A stretch of DNA of 64,000 nt from Faecalicatena contorta (GCF_021531895.1 NZ_JAFBIX010000014.1:1-64000), one strand, 5' to 3'. Counted from the first letter of the stretch, positions 7,345 to 18,220 are shown. Numbers and translations: made by a program. The notes: generated from the sequence alone by a model not told the origin.

Positions 7345-8337
7345 ATGGATCAGAAATTGACATTTCGATACTTTTACGGGAATGAAGCTGATCAGTACAG
7401 CTTCTACCGGATACCAAAACTTTTATTCAAAAATGAATATTTTAAAAATCTGAGCAGTGATGCAAAGATATTATACGGTCTGATGCTGGATAGAATGTCT
7501 TTGTCCATCAAAAATCAGTGGTTTGATGAACAGAACCGGGCATACATCTATTTTTCCATTGAAGATATCATGGAACTGTTGAACTGTGGAAGGAATAAAG
7601 CTGTAAAATCGCTGCAGGAACTGGATGATGAGAATGGAATCGGTTTGATTGAAAAGCGCAGGCAGGGATTTGGAAAAGCTAACATCATATATGTAAAAAG
7701 CTTCATGGTCTATGAGGAACAGGCGGAACAATCAGCAGAGGAAGCACAGAAGTTTACAAAACAAACCAATGTTGATACTCTGGAAGATGCAGAAGTTTAT
7801 AAAACAAACTCCATGAAGTCCCAAAAACAAACTTCAAGAAGTCCTGAAAATAAACTTCAAGAAGTTTGCAATTCAAACTCTAATTATAATAATACTAGCG
7901 ATATTAAAGAGAGTAAGAATAAATCAGATCAAATCATATCCGATAGACAGAGATCAGATGTTGATATGATGAATACGGTATCCGCTTATCAGGATCTCAT
8001 CAAGGAAAACATAGATTATGAGTCATTACTTATTGCGTATCAGTATGACGAAGCATTGATTCAGGGCATTTATGAGCTTATTTTGGAAACAGTTCTGTGC
8101 AGTAGCGAAAAGATCCTGATCGCAAGTAACTGGTATCCGGCAGAACTGGTACGCGGCAAGTTTTTAAAACTGAATTATTCCCACATCGAGTATGTTCTTG
8201 ACTGTTTCAAGAAGAATACATCAAAGGTGAAAAATATCAAGAAATATATGCTGGCAGCATTATTCAATGCCCCGACAACGATCGATGGGTACTATAAGGC
8301 AGAAGTGAATCATGACATGCCGCAGTTTGCTGTCTGA
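7345..8337 (+). CDS. Replication initiator protein A (RepA_N / DUF6017)
   Basis: 330 residues. The N-terminal RepA_N winged-helix domain (about residues 1-115) binds origin DNA in this family. A polar, low-complexity linker (~120-215) is followed by a helical C-terminal domain of DUF6017 type (NIKKYMLAALFNAP near the end). ATG 7345 has GGAAAGGAGA upstream; the longer frame from 7294 overlaps the previous gene and has no ribosome-binding site. In ICEs of this class it supports plasmid-like replication of the excised circle. The origin may be in the TTAGCTG array or inside this gene, as known for RepA_N plasmids. Confidence 0.85.
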   Translation: MDQKLTFRYFYGNEADQYSFYRIPKLLFKNEYFKNLSSDAKILYGLMLDRMSLSIKNQWFDEQNRAYIYFSIEDIMELLNCGRNKAVKSLQELDDENGIGLIEKRRQGFGKANIIYVKSFMVYEEQAEQSAEEAQKFTKQTNVDTLEDAEVYKTNSMKSQKQTSRSPENKLQEVCNSNSNYNNTSDIKESKNKSDQIISDRQRSDVDMMNTVSAYQDLIKENIDYESLLIAYQYDEALIQGIYELILETVLCSSEKILIASNWYPAELVRGKFLKLNYSHIEYVLDCFKKNTSKVKNIKKYMLAALFNAPTTIDGYYKAEVNHDMPQFAV

Positions 8338-8354
8338 CTGAGAGGAGGAGAAAG

Positions 8355-8651
8355 ATGTTTTGTTTAAAGCTCATTGGGAAAATATTATTGATTCCGGTCT
8401 GGTTTATTCTCATAATCGTGGGAATACTCGTTAAGCTGGTTGTGAATATGGTTTCAATTGCTAAATCATTCGTGGTGCTTGGACTGGTAGCTTTGGCAAT
8501 AGGAACGATTATCTGTTACCAGGATTGGGCGCAGGTTGTATTTTTGTTCTGCCTGATCGTTTCAGCATTTCTGGTTTTGTATGTAAGTGTATTTATAGAT
8601 GCTGCGATTGATCTGGCCCGGGAAAAATTAGTGAGAATATTGTTAGCATAG
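8355..8651 (+). CDS. Small membrane protein, CD1845-like
   Basis: 98 residues, mostly hydrophobic, with two or three likely membrane segments (about 8-32, 40-58, 62-83). Similar in size and pattern to CD1845-family proteins of Clostridioides CTns and to the gene at 36903 in this window. Ribosome-binding site GAGGAGG before the ATG; part of the repA operon. Function unknown. Confidence 0.65.
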   Translation: MFCLKLIGKILLIPVWFILIIVGILVKLVVNMVSIAKSFVVLGLVALAIGTIICYQDWAQVVFLFCLIVSAFLVLYVSVFIDAAIDLAREKLVRILLA

Positions 8652-8666
8652 AGGAGGAGAAGAACC

Positions 8667-9098
8667 ATGATTAAAGAAAATAATTATATCCAATTACCAC
8701 CGCTTCGTAGAGATACGGATTTGAAAGTGGTTATGGCATTGTGGGAATATGTAAAGATGCCAGAAGAATCCAGGCAAAAGGTCTTAGCATTTTTAGATGA
8801 ATCAGAAAAGTATAATCCAAGTGGGGAGCTTCCCCCACTTGATTATCTGCAATCACTTCCTGTTGAAGATATCAATGATTTTGATAAAGTTATGGGAAAG
8901 ATTATTAATGACATTATTGTAGAAGCATGTGATCTGGCTTGTTGGGTATATGTCTGTAAGTTTATAGAAGGATTGTCATTGGAACAGATTGTGGAGCAGA
9001 ATAGAAGCGCAGAACAGTTTATTGCTGCTCTATTCTCTATGTTTGATAAATACATAGATATTCCTGATAACGATAGTAATAATATCAGACCATCATGA
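8667..9098 (+). CDS. Hypothetical protein of the repA operon
   Basis: 143 residues, acidic and mainly helical, with no membrane segment or motif I recognise. It begins 15 bases after the previous gene behind GAGGAGGAG, a very strong ribosome-binding site, so it is probably expressed with repA. The C-terminal half (about residues 75-130: DKVMGKIINDIIVEACDL..FIAALFSMFDKY) has the look of a small helical bundle. It recalls the small acidic gene at 37506 in pattern, but I cannot show homology by eye. Confidence 0.6.
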   Translation: MIKENNYIQLPPLRRDTDLKVVMALWEYVKMPEESRQKVLAFLDESEKYNPSGELPPLDYLQSLPVEDINDFDKVMGKIINDIIVEACDLACWVYVCKFIEGLSLEQIVEQNRSAEQFIAALFSMFDKYIDIPDNDSNNIRPS

Positions 9099-9269
9099 GT
9101 AAATTGATGCAGAACTGGGAACAAATATGATATACTAATGTAGTTCCTTATTTTTTTACCTGTATACTTCGTTATACCTAAGTATTTTGCATTGGAATAT
9201 ACAATCTGATAAGTTTCCTTAATTATAAGTACAATAAGGGTATCATATCGGAAATGAGGTGTAGAATAC
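9099..9269 (+). promoter_or_regulatory. Intergenic control region before XRE regulator
   Basis: An A/T-rich gap that separates the replication operon from the cargo genes. It contains TATA-rich stretches (TGATATACT at about 9129-9137) and the AGGTG ribosome-binding site at 9257-9261 for the TTG start at 9270. No clear operator repeats are visible. Confidence 0.35.
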
Positions 9270-9593
9270 TTGCAAGCTGAGAACTATATTATTGCCAGGA
9301 TTGAGCAGTTGTGTGAAAAAAAGAAATTTAGTAGGTACAGACTCGCTCAGAAATCTGGAATTGCCCAGTCATCTATTTCTACATTGCTAAACAGGAAGAG
9401 TGTTCCAACGATTCAGACGCTTGAGAAAATATGTGAGGGATTCGATATCACCCTTGCCCAGTTTTTTGCAGGTGATGAAGAAATTCCTGATTTAACAGCA
9501 GATCAGAAACAGTTGCTTTATGACTGGAATGCGATGGACGAACATCAAAAAGAGCTGGTAAAAGCGTATATACAGGGCATTATTAGAAAATAG
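9270..9593 (+). CDS. XRE-family helix-turn-helix regulator
   Basis: 107 residues. A Cro/C1-type helix-turn-helix covers about residues 12-66 (YRLAQKSGIAQSSISTLLNRKSVPTIQTLEKIC). The C-terminal tail (QKQLLYDWNAMDEHQKELVKAYIQG) is typical of small Lachnospiraceae XRE proteins. The start is TTG at 9270, supported by AGGTG at 9257-9261; no ATG offers a complete domain. It is monocistronic, followed by a GGACGT hairpin. Likely a repressor of local cargo genes. Confidence 0.85.
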   Translation: MQAENYIIARIEQLCEKKKFSRYRLAQKSGIAQSSISTLLNRKSVPTIQTLEKICEGFDITLAQFFAGDEEIPDLTADQKQLLYDWNAMDEHQKELVKAYIQGIIRK

Positions 9594-9628
9594 GGACGTC
9601 TGTGCTGAGGGATGGCATAGTACGTCCT
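9592..9628 (+). terminator. GGGACGT...ACGTCC hairpin terminator
   Basis: AGGGACGT (9592-9599) pairs with ACGTCCT (9622-9628), followed by TATTTC. The loop of about 22 bases is long, so terminator strength is uncertain. The arms share the GGACGT core with hairpins at 2920 and 18648. Confidence 0.5.
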
Positions 9629-9650
9629 TATTTCAGCTTCGGGGGTTTTT

Positions 9651-10370
9651 ATGAAAAGAAGTAATATTTTATGCTTTGTACTTATATTAGGGATTACTCT
9701 TTGTGGTTGTCAGACGCAGCCTGCAAAAACATCAACAACAAAACAACAGTTGGATCAGATGGATTATGAATCTGATGATGACTTTGAACTGTCTCTTCAA
9801 TCATCAATCGGTAAAGAACAATGCTTTATTTGCGGAACACCGGCTGGTGGACTTTTGGAATATTATAGAAAATTCGATTCAATTGGGATTATCCATTGGG
9901 CCGATATGTCAGTCACTGACACCCGGATCCGAGAATATGATGATGATGGAAATGAAAAGATTGATTCTGGGCATATGAGCACAATGGTAAATTCTTTTGG
10001 AGAGGATTATGGTTCTATTATGACACACTCTCAACCGGATAGATGTATTGCGGAACCCAATATACACCTTGGAGAGAAAGATACGATAGACTGTGAAACT
10101 CTCAAAGATCAATTGTGTCAGGATTGTCTGGATAAGGTGTGTGAATTTTATGAAGATCAGGTAAACAGTGATAATGATGAATATCTGGAAAGCACAGGGT
10201 ACTCACTAATTGATTTTACAACAGGAGAACTTTATACCCTATCTGATCCGTATCGGGGATATAGTATTCGGGATTATATGATCCGGTATGATTATAGAGA
10301 ACAGGGAGACGGAGAAAAATATATAGATTTGCTGATCTTCTATGCTCCGATCCGGGGAGAGGAAGGTTAA
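9651..10370 (+). CDS. Putative lipoprotein with two CxxC pairs
   Basis: 239 residues. A type II signal peptide ends in LCGC with Cys20 as the lipidated residue, so the protein is probably anchored to the outer face of the membrane. A CFIC pair (58-61) and a CQDC pair (around 160) could bind a metal or form disulphides. The middle part is rich in Asp and Glu and has no named domain I can recognise. It lies between a regulator and an MmcQ/YjbR gene. Function unknown. Confidence 0.7.
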   Translation: MKRSNILCFVLILGITLCGCQTQPAKTSTTKQQLDQMDYESDDDFELSLQSSIGKEQCFICGTPAGGLLEYYRKFDSIGIIHWADMSVTDTRIREYDDDGNEKIDSGHMSTMVNSFGEDYGSIMTHSQPDRCIAEPNIHLGEKDTIDCETLKDQLCQDCLDKVCEFYEDQVNSDNDEYLESTGYSLIDFTTGELYTLSDPYRGYSIRDYMIRYDYREQGDGEKYIDLLIFYAPIRGEEG

Positions 10371-10384
10371 GAAAAGAGGAAACT

Positions 10385-10723
10385 ATGCAGACAAGGCAGG
10401 AGGCAATACAATATTGCCATTCATTTCAAGATGTATATGAAGATTATCCTTTTCATGATGATAACTGGTGTGTTATGCGTCATAAGGGAAATAAGAAAAC
10501 ATTTGCGCTTATTTATGATAAAGATGGTTATGTATGGATAAATGTAAAATGTGATCCGGAATGGAGAGAGTTCTGGAGAAATGCTTTTGAATCTGTGATC
10601 CCAGCTTATCATATGAACAAGACACACTGGAATTCTATTATCTTGGATGGCTCTGTTCCTGATAAAGATATCTGGCGGATGATCGGGGAAAGTTATGATC
10701 TGACGAAAGGAAAGAAAAAATGA
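10385..10723 (+). CDS. MmcQ/YjbR family protein
   Basis: 112 residues covering the whole family length. Features seen: EDYPFHDDNWCVMRHKGNKK near the N-terminus, WINVKCDPEWREFWR and a C-terminal YHMNKTHWNSIILDG..DIWRMIGESYDL, which are hallmarks of MmcQ/YjbR (a CyaY-like fold; some members bind DNA). The gene overlaps the downstream yaiI-type fragment by 4 bases (ATGA), showing that the two once formed an operon. Precise role unknown. Confidence 0.85.
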   Translation: MQTRQEAIQYCHSFQDVYEDYPFHDDNWCVMRHKGNKKTFALIYDKDGYVWINVKCDPEWREFWRNAFESVIPAYHMNKTHWNSIILDGSVPDKDIWRMIGESYDLTKGKKK

Positions 10724-10824
10724 GGATATTAGTAGATGCGGATTCCTGTCCTGTGGTGTCAATCGTAGAAAAAACAGCAAAGAAATATGAAATCCCTGTT
10801 GTTCTTTTATGTGATACAAACCAT
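10720..10824 (+). pseudogene. YaiI/YqxD-family (DUF188) gene, 5' fragment
   Basis: 35 codons beginning MRILVDADSCP and ending DTNH match the N-terminus of YaiI/YqxD proteins (PIN-like domain). The frame then runs into mobile-element DNA. The missing remainder begins at 18297, in the same orientation and correct frame, so a serine-recombinase element split the gene. Joined, the two parts encode about 150 residues, the usual family length. Confidence 0.9.
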
Positions 10825-10862
10825 GAGTTAAACCAGATAGGGATAAAAATAGATATGTATCG

Positions 10863-10886
10863 GCAGGAGTACAGATTTACTCCTGC
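10863..10886 (-). terminator. Hairpin after recombinase gene
   Basis: GCAGGAGTA (10863-10871) pairs with TACTCCTGC (10878-10886), flanked by TTT. It lies between the recombinase stop and the element's end and probably stops transcription leaving the element. Confidence 0.55.
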
Positions 10887-10898
10887 TTTCGCCTTTAT

Positions 10899-12623
<1,725 letters not shown>

Positions 12624-12665
12624 TCAAACTTCAACGCTTTAAAGCGGTAATTCTTCTGCGGTCTG

Positions 12666-12968
12666 CTATGCTCCGTCATCGCCACTCCAATCCCCGTCAT
12701 TATAACATTCATATCCCTGCATGCCACGCATAAAAATATCCGTAAGCTTGGAAAGCAAATCCCGCCCGTCCTTTCGGAAATGGGCGTCGACGGTGTATTC
12801 CGTGCCGCCGATTTTCTCGGTAAAGCTCATCTGCTCTGGAACACGGACAAGGGGAGTGACGTTTTGGACGGGCGGCAGAGGGGGATATACTTTATCGGGA
12901 TTTACCATAGGGGCGTCCCTGTATTCCTCCATGATTGCCTGTATTTCTTCTTCGGACTTTCTGCTCAT
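12666..12968 (-). CDS. tnpW: Transposon-encoded protein TnpW
   Basis: 100 residues. The motif NPDKVYPPLPPVQN followed by RVPEQMSFTEKIGGTEYTV is characteristic of TnpW, a small protein of Tn4451/TnpX elements. Its start overlaps the stop of the relaxase remnant (ATGA), and it precedes the recombinase, so it was once in a mob-tnpW-tnpX operon. Function unproven; a role as accessory DNA-binding protein is inference. A second, shorter TnpW-like gene is at 46575. Confidence 0.8.
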   Translation of the reverse strand: MSRKSEEEIQAIMEEYRDAPMVNPDKVYPPLPPVQNVTPLVRVPEQMSFTEKIGGTEYTVDAHFRKDGRDLLSKLTDIFMRGMQGYECYNDGDWSGDDGA

Positions 12969-13915
12969 CGCAATGATTCCTCCCTCCTGCGGTCTGTTTT
13001 GCCTGCCCTCCCGTTCTGGTTTGAACGCTGTTTTTCAGCCGTATCGTGGATTTGGTTTAAACAATCATCAATGTGGGCAGAGCGTTTTTCAATTCCATCC
13101 GCATATTTCAGCCGCTTTCGCAGTTCTGTTATCTGCTCCGTCACTCCGTTTTTTTCTTCTCGGAGCGTTTCTTTCTCGGCGGGTGAAGCACGCCGTATCT
13201 TATTCTGCAAGTGCCGCCGATAGTCGGTAAGCATGTCCATTTCCGTCTGGTTTTTCTCCCTGTCGGCGTGCAAATCGGAGAGGGTGGAGATGTCATGCTC
13301 TGACATATAGCGTACCTGTGCGGTAATCTCGTCCAGTTTCCGAAGCTCCTCTTTCATCAGCGGGCTTGTCGGCTTGTAGTCCGTGCCTTTCGGGAATATC
13401 CCCAACTGATAGCACCAGTAATAATACAACGCTAAGATTCCCGTGGTTTTCTGGTGCGGTTTCCAAGCCTTTTTATATTCCTCTGGCATATGGGGAGAGT
13501 AGGAAATCCTCGCTTTATAGTTCCCGTACCTTGCCCTTGTGCCTAAATGTGAGCGGATAAAATCGGGCGTTAAGCGTTCATCAAGCGTATCTAATCTTGT
13601 AAAATGCTTATACTGCGGCAGCTTCATCTTCCAATGCCCGCCCGAAAAATCAACCTCGTAGCCTTTGTCGGTAAGGTATCTCATCATGTGCGGAATATCC
13701 CGACTGCCGCTGATTGCCTCCGCCAAATCTTCCAGATAGACGTTGTAGCGTGTCGGCTTGCCGCTCTTTTCATCCAGATACAGCGGTCTTGAAGGGGCTT
13801 TCTTCGGGTTCTCAATCACCGATAATCCGTACTCTCTGCACAAGCGGTCTGACGTTTCCCTTAGCCGTTTCTGCTCCGATTTTGAGTAATTATATTTGCT
13901 CCCATCCAGATATGC
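12965..13915 (-). pseudogene. Relaxase/mobilisation protein, C-terminal fragment
   Basis: The open frame covers 13915 down to 12965, with no start codon at a proper ribosome-binding site; it enters after a TGA at 13916-13918. The sequence (CREYGLSVIENP, then a coiled-coil rich in KRL and EKE) matches the part of MobP/TnpZ-type relaxases that follows the nuclease domain. The HxxxH nuclease centre is missing, so mobilisation in trans by this protein is not possible. About 100 bases of unassigned DNA separate it from the tet(40) terminator, marking the joint where the resistance block was fused. Confidence 0.8.
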
Positions 13916-14021
13916 TCATGTGTGGTAAAGTATCACAAGAAAATTATGTCGAATTGACAGCCGCCTCCGCTATGCCGAATAAGGAGATAAAGAGTCCTCA
14001 AATTTTGCGCTGCTAAATGAA

Positions 14022-14049
14022 GACGAGCGGAAGTAATCTCCCGCTCGTC
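14022..14049 (-). terminator. tet(40) terminator
   Basis: GACGAGCGG (14022-14030) pairs with CCGCTCGTC (14041-14049), 20 bases past the tet(40) stop. On the minus strand it is followed by TTCATTT. Confidence 0.65.
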
Positions 14050-14070
14050 AGTAAACTTAACTATGCCATA

Positions 14071-15291
14071 TCAATCCCGCTTCTTTCCCGCCACTGGCAC
14101 CAAGAACAGCGCGGGCAACAGCAGGAAAGCGGTGCAGACCAGCCCCCAGGGTATGGACACCTGTTGGGCTACCAGCCCCACAATAGGCCCGCCGATGATC
14201 TGCCCGAAAGAGTCCAGTTGTCCACTGGTAGAAAAGACTGTGGCGCGCATTTTCTCCTCCACATGGTCGTTCATCCAGGCGGCCAGCACCGGCTCCTTGA
14301 TGGTGCGCATAAGCCCCGCCAGGAGGAACATCAACAACATGAACCAAAAGCTCCGCCCCACCGCAAAGAGAACTAGGCACAGGATATACCCGGCGCTGGT
14401 GGACATGACCACACTGGTTCGGCTGACAGTCCCTTTTTTCTCCATGCGGGCGATGAGCAACTGAGAAGCCAGAATACCTAAGCCGTTGCCGATAAGACTG
14501 ATAACACCGAACCAAGTGACGCTGTTCAGTGGCCCGATAACGGGTATTACCGTGTCATCCAGAAAATGAGCGGTGGAGAGCCGGTCAAAGCCTTCACTGG
14601 CAAGTCCCCCGCACAGTGTGATTGCTAAGAGCGCCAGCAACACAGGTGCGCCTTTCACAAAGCCCAGGTTGAGCTTGAACAGGCAGACAAAGTCTTTAAG
14701 CAAGCCCTGCCGTTCCTCAATAGCAGGGGAGAAGTTGGTTTCTGGCATGATGCGAACCAGCACCAGCCCCAGCAGCAAGCACAAACTGCCCCCCAAGATG
14801 ATAGGCATTTGCAGGTTTATGTTTCCCAGCAGTGTGCCCAGCACCACGCCCAGAACGCCGCCGATTTGCCCCATTTGACTGCCACGCAGGAACACCTTAT
14901 CCATGGGCTTGTCCTCTTCCTCCGAGGCAATCCACGCCTCCAGAGCGCCGGTGATGAAGGTATCACCGCAACCCCAGACAACCTGGGCCAGCAGAACCGT
15001 CGCGAACCACGGCAGCGCACCCTCCATCAGAAAGCCCAGGCCGTAGAGGAACATTCCAATCAGCACCGAGCGCCGACGGCTATACAAATCCGCCACCACA
15101 CCGGTGGGTATCTCGAACAGAAAGCAGGAGGTTTCCAGAACAGTCCCCACCAGGACAAGCTGAAAAGCATCCAGCTGCACCACCTCCAGGTGGTACACGA
15201 TGGAAAGCACTGTGGCCATAGAAGCCGCCAGGGAAAAGACAAATCGGAACAGCAGATAGACAGAATATGCCTTTGAATTTTTAGAAAACAT
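14071..15291 (-). CDS. tet(40): Tetracycline efflux MFS transporter Tet(40)
   Basis: 406 residues from the ATG at 15291. Twelve hydrophobic segments and MFS motifs (ADLYSRRRSVLIGMFLYG between helices 2 and 3) are visible. The sequence, including the ends MFSKNSKAYSVYLLFRF and VPVAGKKRD, matches my memory of Tet(40), an efflux pump first described beside tet(O/32/O) in gut Clostridia. It exports tetracycline in exchange for protons at the cell membrane. Upstream in-frame codons to 15330 start with TTG and lack a ribosome-binding site. It lies directly downstream of tet(O), separated by about 250 bases that contain a small ORF. Confidence 0.93.
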   Translation of the reverse strand: MFSKNSKAYSVYLLFRFVFSLAASMATVLSIVYHLEVVQLDAFQLVLVGTVLETSCFLFEIPTGVVADLYSRRRSVLIGMFLYGLGFLMEGALPWFATVLLAQVVWGCGDTFITGALEAWIASEEEDKPMDKVFLRGSQMGQIGGVLGVVLGTLLGNINLQMPIILGGSLCLLLGLVLVRIMPETNFSPAIEERQGLLKDFVCLFKLNLGFVKGAPVLLALLAITLCGGLASEGFDRLSTAHFLDDTVIPVIGPLNSVTWFGVISLIGNGLGILASQLLIARMEKKGTVSRTSVVMSTSAGYILCLVLFAVGRSFWFMLLMFLLAGLMRTIKEPVLAAWMNDHVEEKMRATVFSTSGQLDSFGQIIGGPIVGLVAQQVSIPWGLVCTAFLLLPALFLVPVAGKKRD

Positions 15292-15383
15292 GAAGTTACA
15301 TTCTCCTTTACGAATTAATTTGTGAAACAAGCCCGACTGCCGCGCAGGAAGGGCAAACTTCTCAGCCCTTTCTAACGGTGATT

Positions 15384-15452
15384 TTAGAAAAGACCTCCCA
15401 AAGTACCCAAAGCGCCGTTAAAAGACTTGTTTCCGTTTTTGCAGTTTGCCAT
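15384..15452 (-). CDS. 22-residue peptide between tet(O) and tet(40)
   Basis: An ATG at 15452 has GGAGG at 15461-15465 with an 8-base spacer, a stronger ribosome-binding site than that of tet(40). The peptide starts MANCKNGNKS and ends with GTLGGLF. It ends about 90 bases before the tet(40) ATG. It could be a leader peptide, a small functional protein or chance. I do not recognise it with certainty; no domain. Confidence 0.5.
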   Translation of the reverse strand: MANCKNGNKSFNGALGTLGGLF

Positions 15453-15544
15453 AATGAATACCTCCGATACTGAAATTAGAACAACATGACCGTTCTTCTT
15501 CACGGAATTATAGCAAATGGGCTTGTGTTGTCAATGTAAAGCTG

Positions 15545-17464
15545 TTAGGCTAACTTGTGGAACATATGCCGAACCTTATCTATACGGCTATTCGGGCGGC
15601 GGGGTTGGCAAATAAGTTTACCAGTAGCTGGCTGGTATCCTTTTAACTCTGTCAAGCAGACTCCCTGCCCATTTGTGAAATAAGTTAAATCGTTCCTGTA
15701 TTCTTGAATACATCTGGCAGGGATTTCTCCTTTCAGAATGACCTCGTCATTCTTTATCTGGGTACTTACAATATCTGCACAATACCTTGGGGCATCATGA
15801 TACGCCCGTGAGAGATATTCCTGCGGTGCATAAATTTCAAATTGGAGATATGGCTCTAATAGTTCTGTCCCTGCTTTTTTTAAAGCCTGCTCCAATACGA
15901 TAGGGGAAAGCAGCCGAAAGTCTGCGGGGGTACTTACAGGACTATAATACAATCCATATTCAAAACAGATTTTACAGTCTGTCACTTTCCATCCATACAG
16001 CCCCTGCTCGCAGCCATAAAGAACCCCCTCCATAACCGCATTTTGGAACGATTGGTTTAAATATCCAAGTGAAACTCTGCTTTCATACTGCACTCCACTT
16101 CCAATAGGGAGCGGCTCTATGGACAACCCGACAGAAGCCCAGAAAGGATTTGGCGGGACTTCTATGTGGATGGTATATTCTGCTTTTCTAAGCGGTCTTT
16201 CCATATATATAACAGTAGGCTCTTTTATTTCTGCCTCCACATGATATTTTTCCTCAAGGATGGCACAAATGACTTCCATCTGCACTTTCCCCAAAAAAGA
16301 AAGTATAATCTCATGCGTTGTAGTATCCACATAATATTTTAAAAGAGGGTCGCCATCTGAAATTTCTGTAAGTGCCCCAAGCAATATTTCCCGCTGTTCA
16401 GATTTCTTTGCTGCAATCGTTGTTTGGAGCATAGGGAGAGGATTTTCAATAAATGTTCTCTGCGGCAACAGCATTTCGTTCCCCAAAATACTGTTTAGCT
16501 GCAAAACATCATTTGGTAAAATTACAATATCACCAGAGCAGGCTGTATCGGATGAACATAATTCACCGTTTGTCGGAACACACATCTCTGTGATTTTTAT
16601 TTTCTCTTTTTCAGATATTTTAATAACATCCCTCAAATGCAATGTTCCGCTATATATACGCACATAAACAAAACGCCGCCTTTTCTCTGAATATTCAATC
16701 TTAAAAACCTGCCCGCATAGTTCAGATTGACCTTCAGGCGTTGATGAATAAAACTTACTGGCAATCACTTCTATAAGCTGCCGAATCCCCAGATTGTTTT
16801 TAGCGCTTCCGTGATAAACGGGAAATAACGTTCCGTTTTGGAATCTCCTGTTTTCTTCCTGTTCCAGTTCTGACATTTTAAACGGTTTCCCTGACATATA
16901 TTTCTCTAATAGTTCATCGTTTCCCATAATTACCGCATCCCACTGTTCCATATCGTCATTGTCCGTTACATTTATATGAGGATGCTGCCCAACCTTTTGC
17001 TTCACTATAATTTCCGAAGAAAGCTTTGCTTTCATTTCTTGATATACCATTGGCAAATCAATCCCCTCTTGGTCAATTTTATTGATGAAAAAAATTGTCG
17101 GAATCTTCATTGTCTGTAGTGCATGAAACAGTATACGGGTCTGTGCCTGTATGCCATCCTTTGCAGAAACTAATAATACTGCTCCGTCTAATACGGATAA
17201 AGAACGGTATACTTCCGCCAAAAAATCCATATGGCCTGGCGTATCTATAATGTTGACTTTTACATCCTCCCACTGAAAAGATGTCACTGCTGTCTGGATA
17301 GTGATTCCCCTTTGACGCTCCAAATTCATTGTATCTGTCCTTGTTGTGCCTTTATCTACGCTCCCTGGTTCTGCAATTGCACCACTGGTATACAATAAAC
17401 TCTCCGTTAATGTTGTCTTTCCTGCGTCAACGTGAGCCAGAATGCCTAAGTTAATTATTTTCAT
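15545..17464 (-). CDS. tet(O): Ribosomal protection tetracycline resistance protein, Tet(O) type
   Basis: 639 residues, full length. A translational GTPase of the EF-G type: G1 [11 protein letters not shown]2 RGITIQTA, G3 DTPGHMDF and G4 NKID are present; the C-terminus ends [12 protein letters not shown] as in Tet(O). It removes tetracycline from the 30S A site. By memory it is nearly identical to Tet(O) over most of its length, with scattered changes; a tet(O)/tet(32) mosaic cannot be excluded by eye. Start ATG 17464 with GAGGA upstream. It is expressed from a consensus promoter through a leader ORF and attenuator. Confidence 0.95.
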   Translation of the reverse strand: MKIINLGILAHVDAGKTTLTESLLYTSGAIAEPGSVDKGTTRTDTMNLERQRGITIQTAVTSFQWEDVKVNIIDTPGHMDFLAEVYRSLSVLDGAVLLVSAKDGIQAQTRILFHALQTMKIPTIFFINKIDQEGIDLPMVYQEMKAKLSSEIIVKQKVGQHPHINVTDNDDMEQWDAVIMGNDELLEKYMSGKPFKMSELEQEENRRFQNGTLFPVYHGSAKNNLGIRQLIEVIASKFYSSTPEGQSELCGQVFKIEYSEKRRRFVYVRIYSGTLHLRDVIKISEKEKIKITEMCVPTNGELCSSDTACSGDIVILPNDVLQLNSILGNEMLLPQRTFIENPLPMLQTTIAAKKSEQREILLGALTEISDGDPLLKYYVDTTTHEIILSFLGKVQMEVICAILEEKYHVEAEIKEPTVIYMERPLRKAEYTIHIEVPPNPFWASVGLSIEPLPIGSGVQYESRVSLGYLNQSFQNAVMEGVLYGCEQGLYGWKVTDCKICFEYGLYYSPVSTPADFRLLSPIVLEQALKKAGTELLEPYLQFEIYAPQEYLSRAYHDAPRYCADIVSTQIKNDEVILKGEIPARCIQEYRNDLTYFTNGQGVCLTELKGYQPATGKLICQPRRPNSRIDKVRHMFHKLA

Positions 17465-17500
17465 GTGATTTTCCTCCTATCAACACCCAAAAAAGGGCAT

Positions 17501-17537
17501 AAAAATACCCAGTGATAAATACTCCTATCACTGGGTA
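17501..17537 (-). terminator. tet(O) leader attenuator hairpin
   Basis: TACCCAGTGATA (17506-17517) pairs perfectly with TATCACTGGGTA (17526-17537); on the minus strand it is followed by a T-rich run. It lies between the leader ORF and the tet(O) start and matches the attenuation hairpin known for tet(M)/tet(O)-type leaders. Together with 17538-17830 this is the gene-free region before tet(O). Confidence 0.75.
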
Positions 17538-17688
17538 AATAACTCCAATAGCCCCAAAACACTTATATGTTTTCGGGCATATAAAATTACATGATAAAAG
17601 TATTCTTAAACTGGGTACAAAAAACTAAGCCCCATATTAAAAGTGAAACGGGACTGCTACTTTTTGTTCCCACTATCAAATTGACAGT

Positions 17689-17712
17689 TTATTTAAGAAT
17701 ACCTTGCCGCAT
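17689..17712 (-). CDS. tet(O) leader peptide, MRQGILK
   Basis: A 7-codon ORF (MRQGILK) starting at 17712 with AAGGAGT upstream at about 17721-17727. Ribosome behaviour on this ORF is thought to control the downstream attenuator in tet(M)/tet(O)/tet(W)-type genes when tetracycline is present. It is too short for most gene finders. Confidence 0.7.
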   Translation of the reverse strand: MRQGILK

Positions 17713-17744
17713 ATTTATTAACTCCTTGTATAATACTGAATCTA

Positions 17745-17773
17745 ATTATATTCCTTAACCCTTTATTTGTCAA
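17745..17773 (-). promoter_or_regulatory. tet(O) promoter
   Basis: On the minus strand: -35 TTGACA at 17768-17773, a 17-base spacer, and -10 TATAAT at 17745-17750. Both boxes are perfect consensus. It drives the leader ORF and tet(O), and perhaps tet(40) by read-through. Confidence 0.8.
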
Positions 17774-17830
17774 GCTGACAAACTAAAGCAGAAAAAGCGG
17801 CAGGATTTCCCCCTGCCACTAATCATCTGT

Positions 17831-18220
17831 TTATGCAAAAATAATTTCCTTTTCCACAATCTCCCTCGCACAAGCCCTTATGTTATTCGTTCTTCCAGTC
17901 CATTCTAAGGCGTTTTCTTCCTTTAGGCATTCCGTTATGCCCTGTGCTTGCTTCATGCCCTCTATGAGCCGTTCAAAGTGTTCCTGTGCCTGTCTGTCAA
18001 TGTCGGCAAGGTAAGCATTGAGCCTGCCGCTTGTGAGAAGATTGGTGTATGTAATTTTGCGGTACTCCCGCAGATAGTCCAAGTGCCGCCGTCCGAATAA
18101 GTCTATCGACTGTTCCTTTTCGGGTGGTATGGTAAGGCAGGGTAAAATGTATTCGCCTTGCCGTTCGTATCTGCCGCCCATTTCCTCAAAGATTGATTGT
18201 ACCATTTGTTTTTCCTCCAA
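17831..18220 (-). CDS. tnpV: Transposon-encoded protein TnpV
   Basis: 129 residues. The pattern SIDLFGRRHLDYLREYRKITYTNLLTSGRLNAYLADID and the C-terminal LEWTGRTNNIRACAREIV match TnpV of Tn4451-like elements; the gene at 36305 is a paralogue with the same spacing (HLKEYR-type, LTGKLWSYLADLN, WLRRVNNIRNRV). It sits at the end of element 1 opposite the recombinase. Function unknown; the family is found only with large serine recombinases. Confidence 0.8.
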   Translation of the reverse strand: MEEKQMVQSIFEEMGGRYERQGEYILPCLTIPPEKEQSIDLFGRRHLDYLREYRKITYTNLLTSGRLNAYLADIDRQAQEHFERLIEGMKQAQGITECLKEENALEWTGRTNNIRACAREIVEKEIIFA

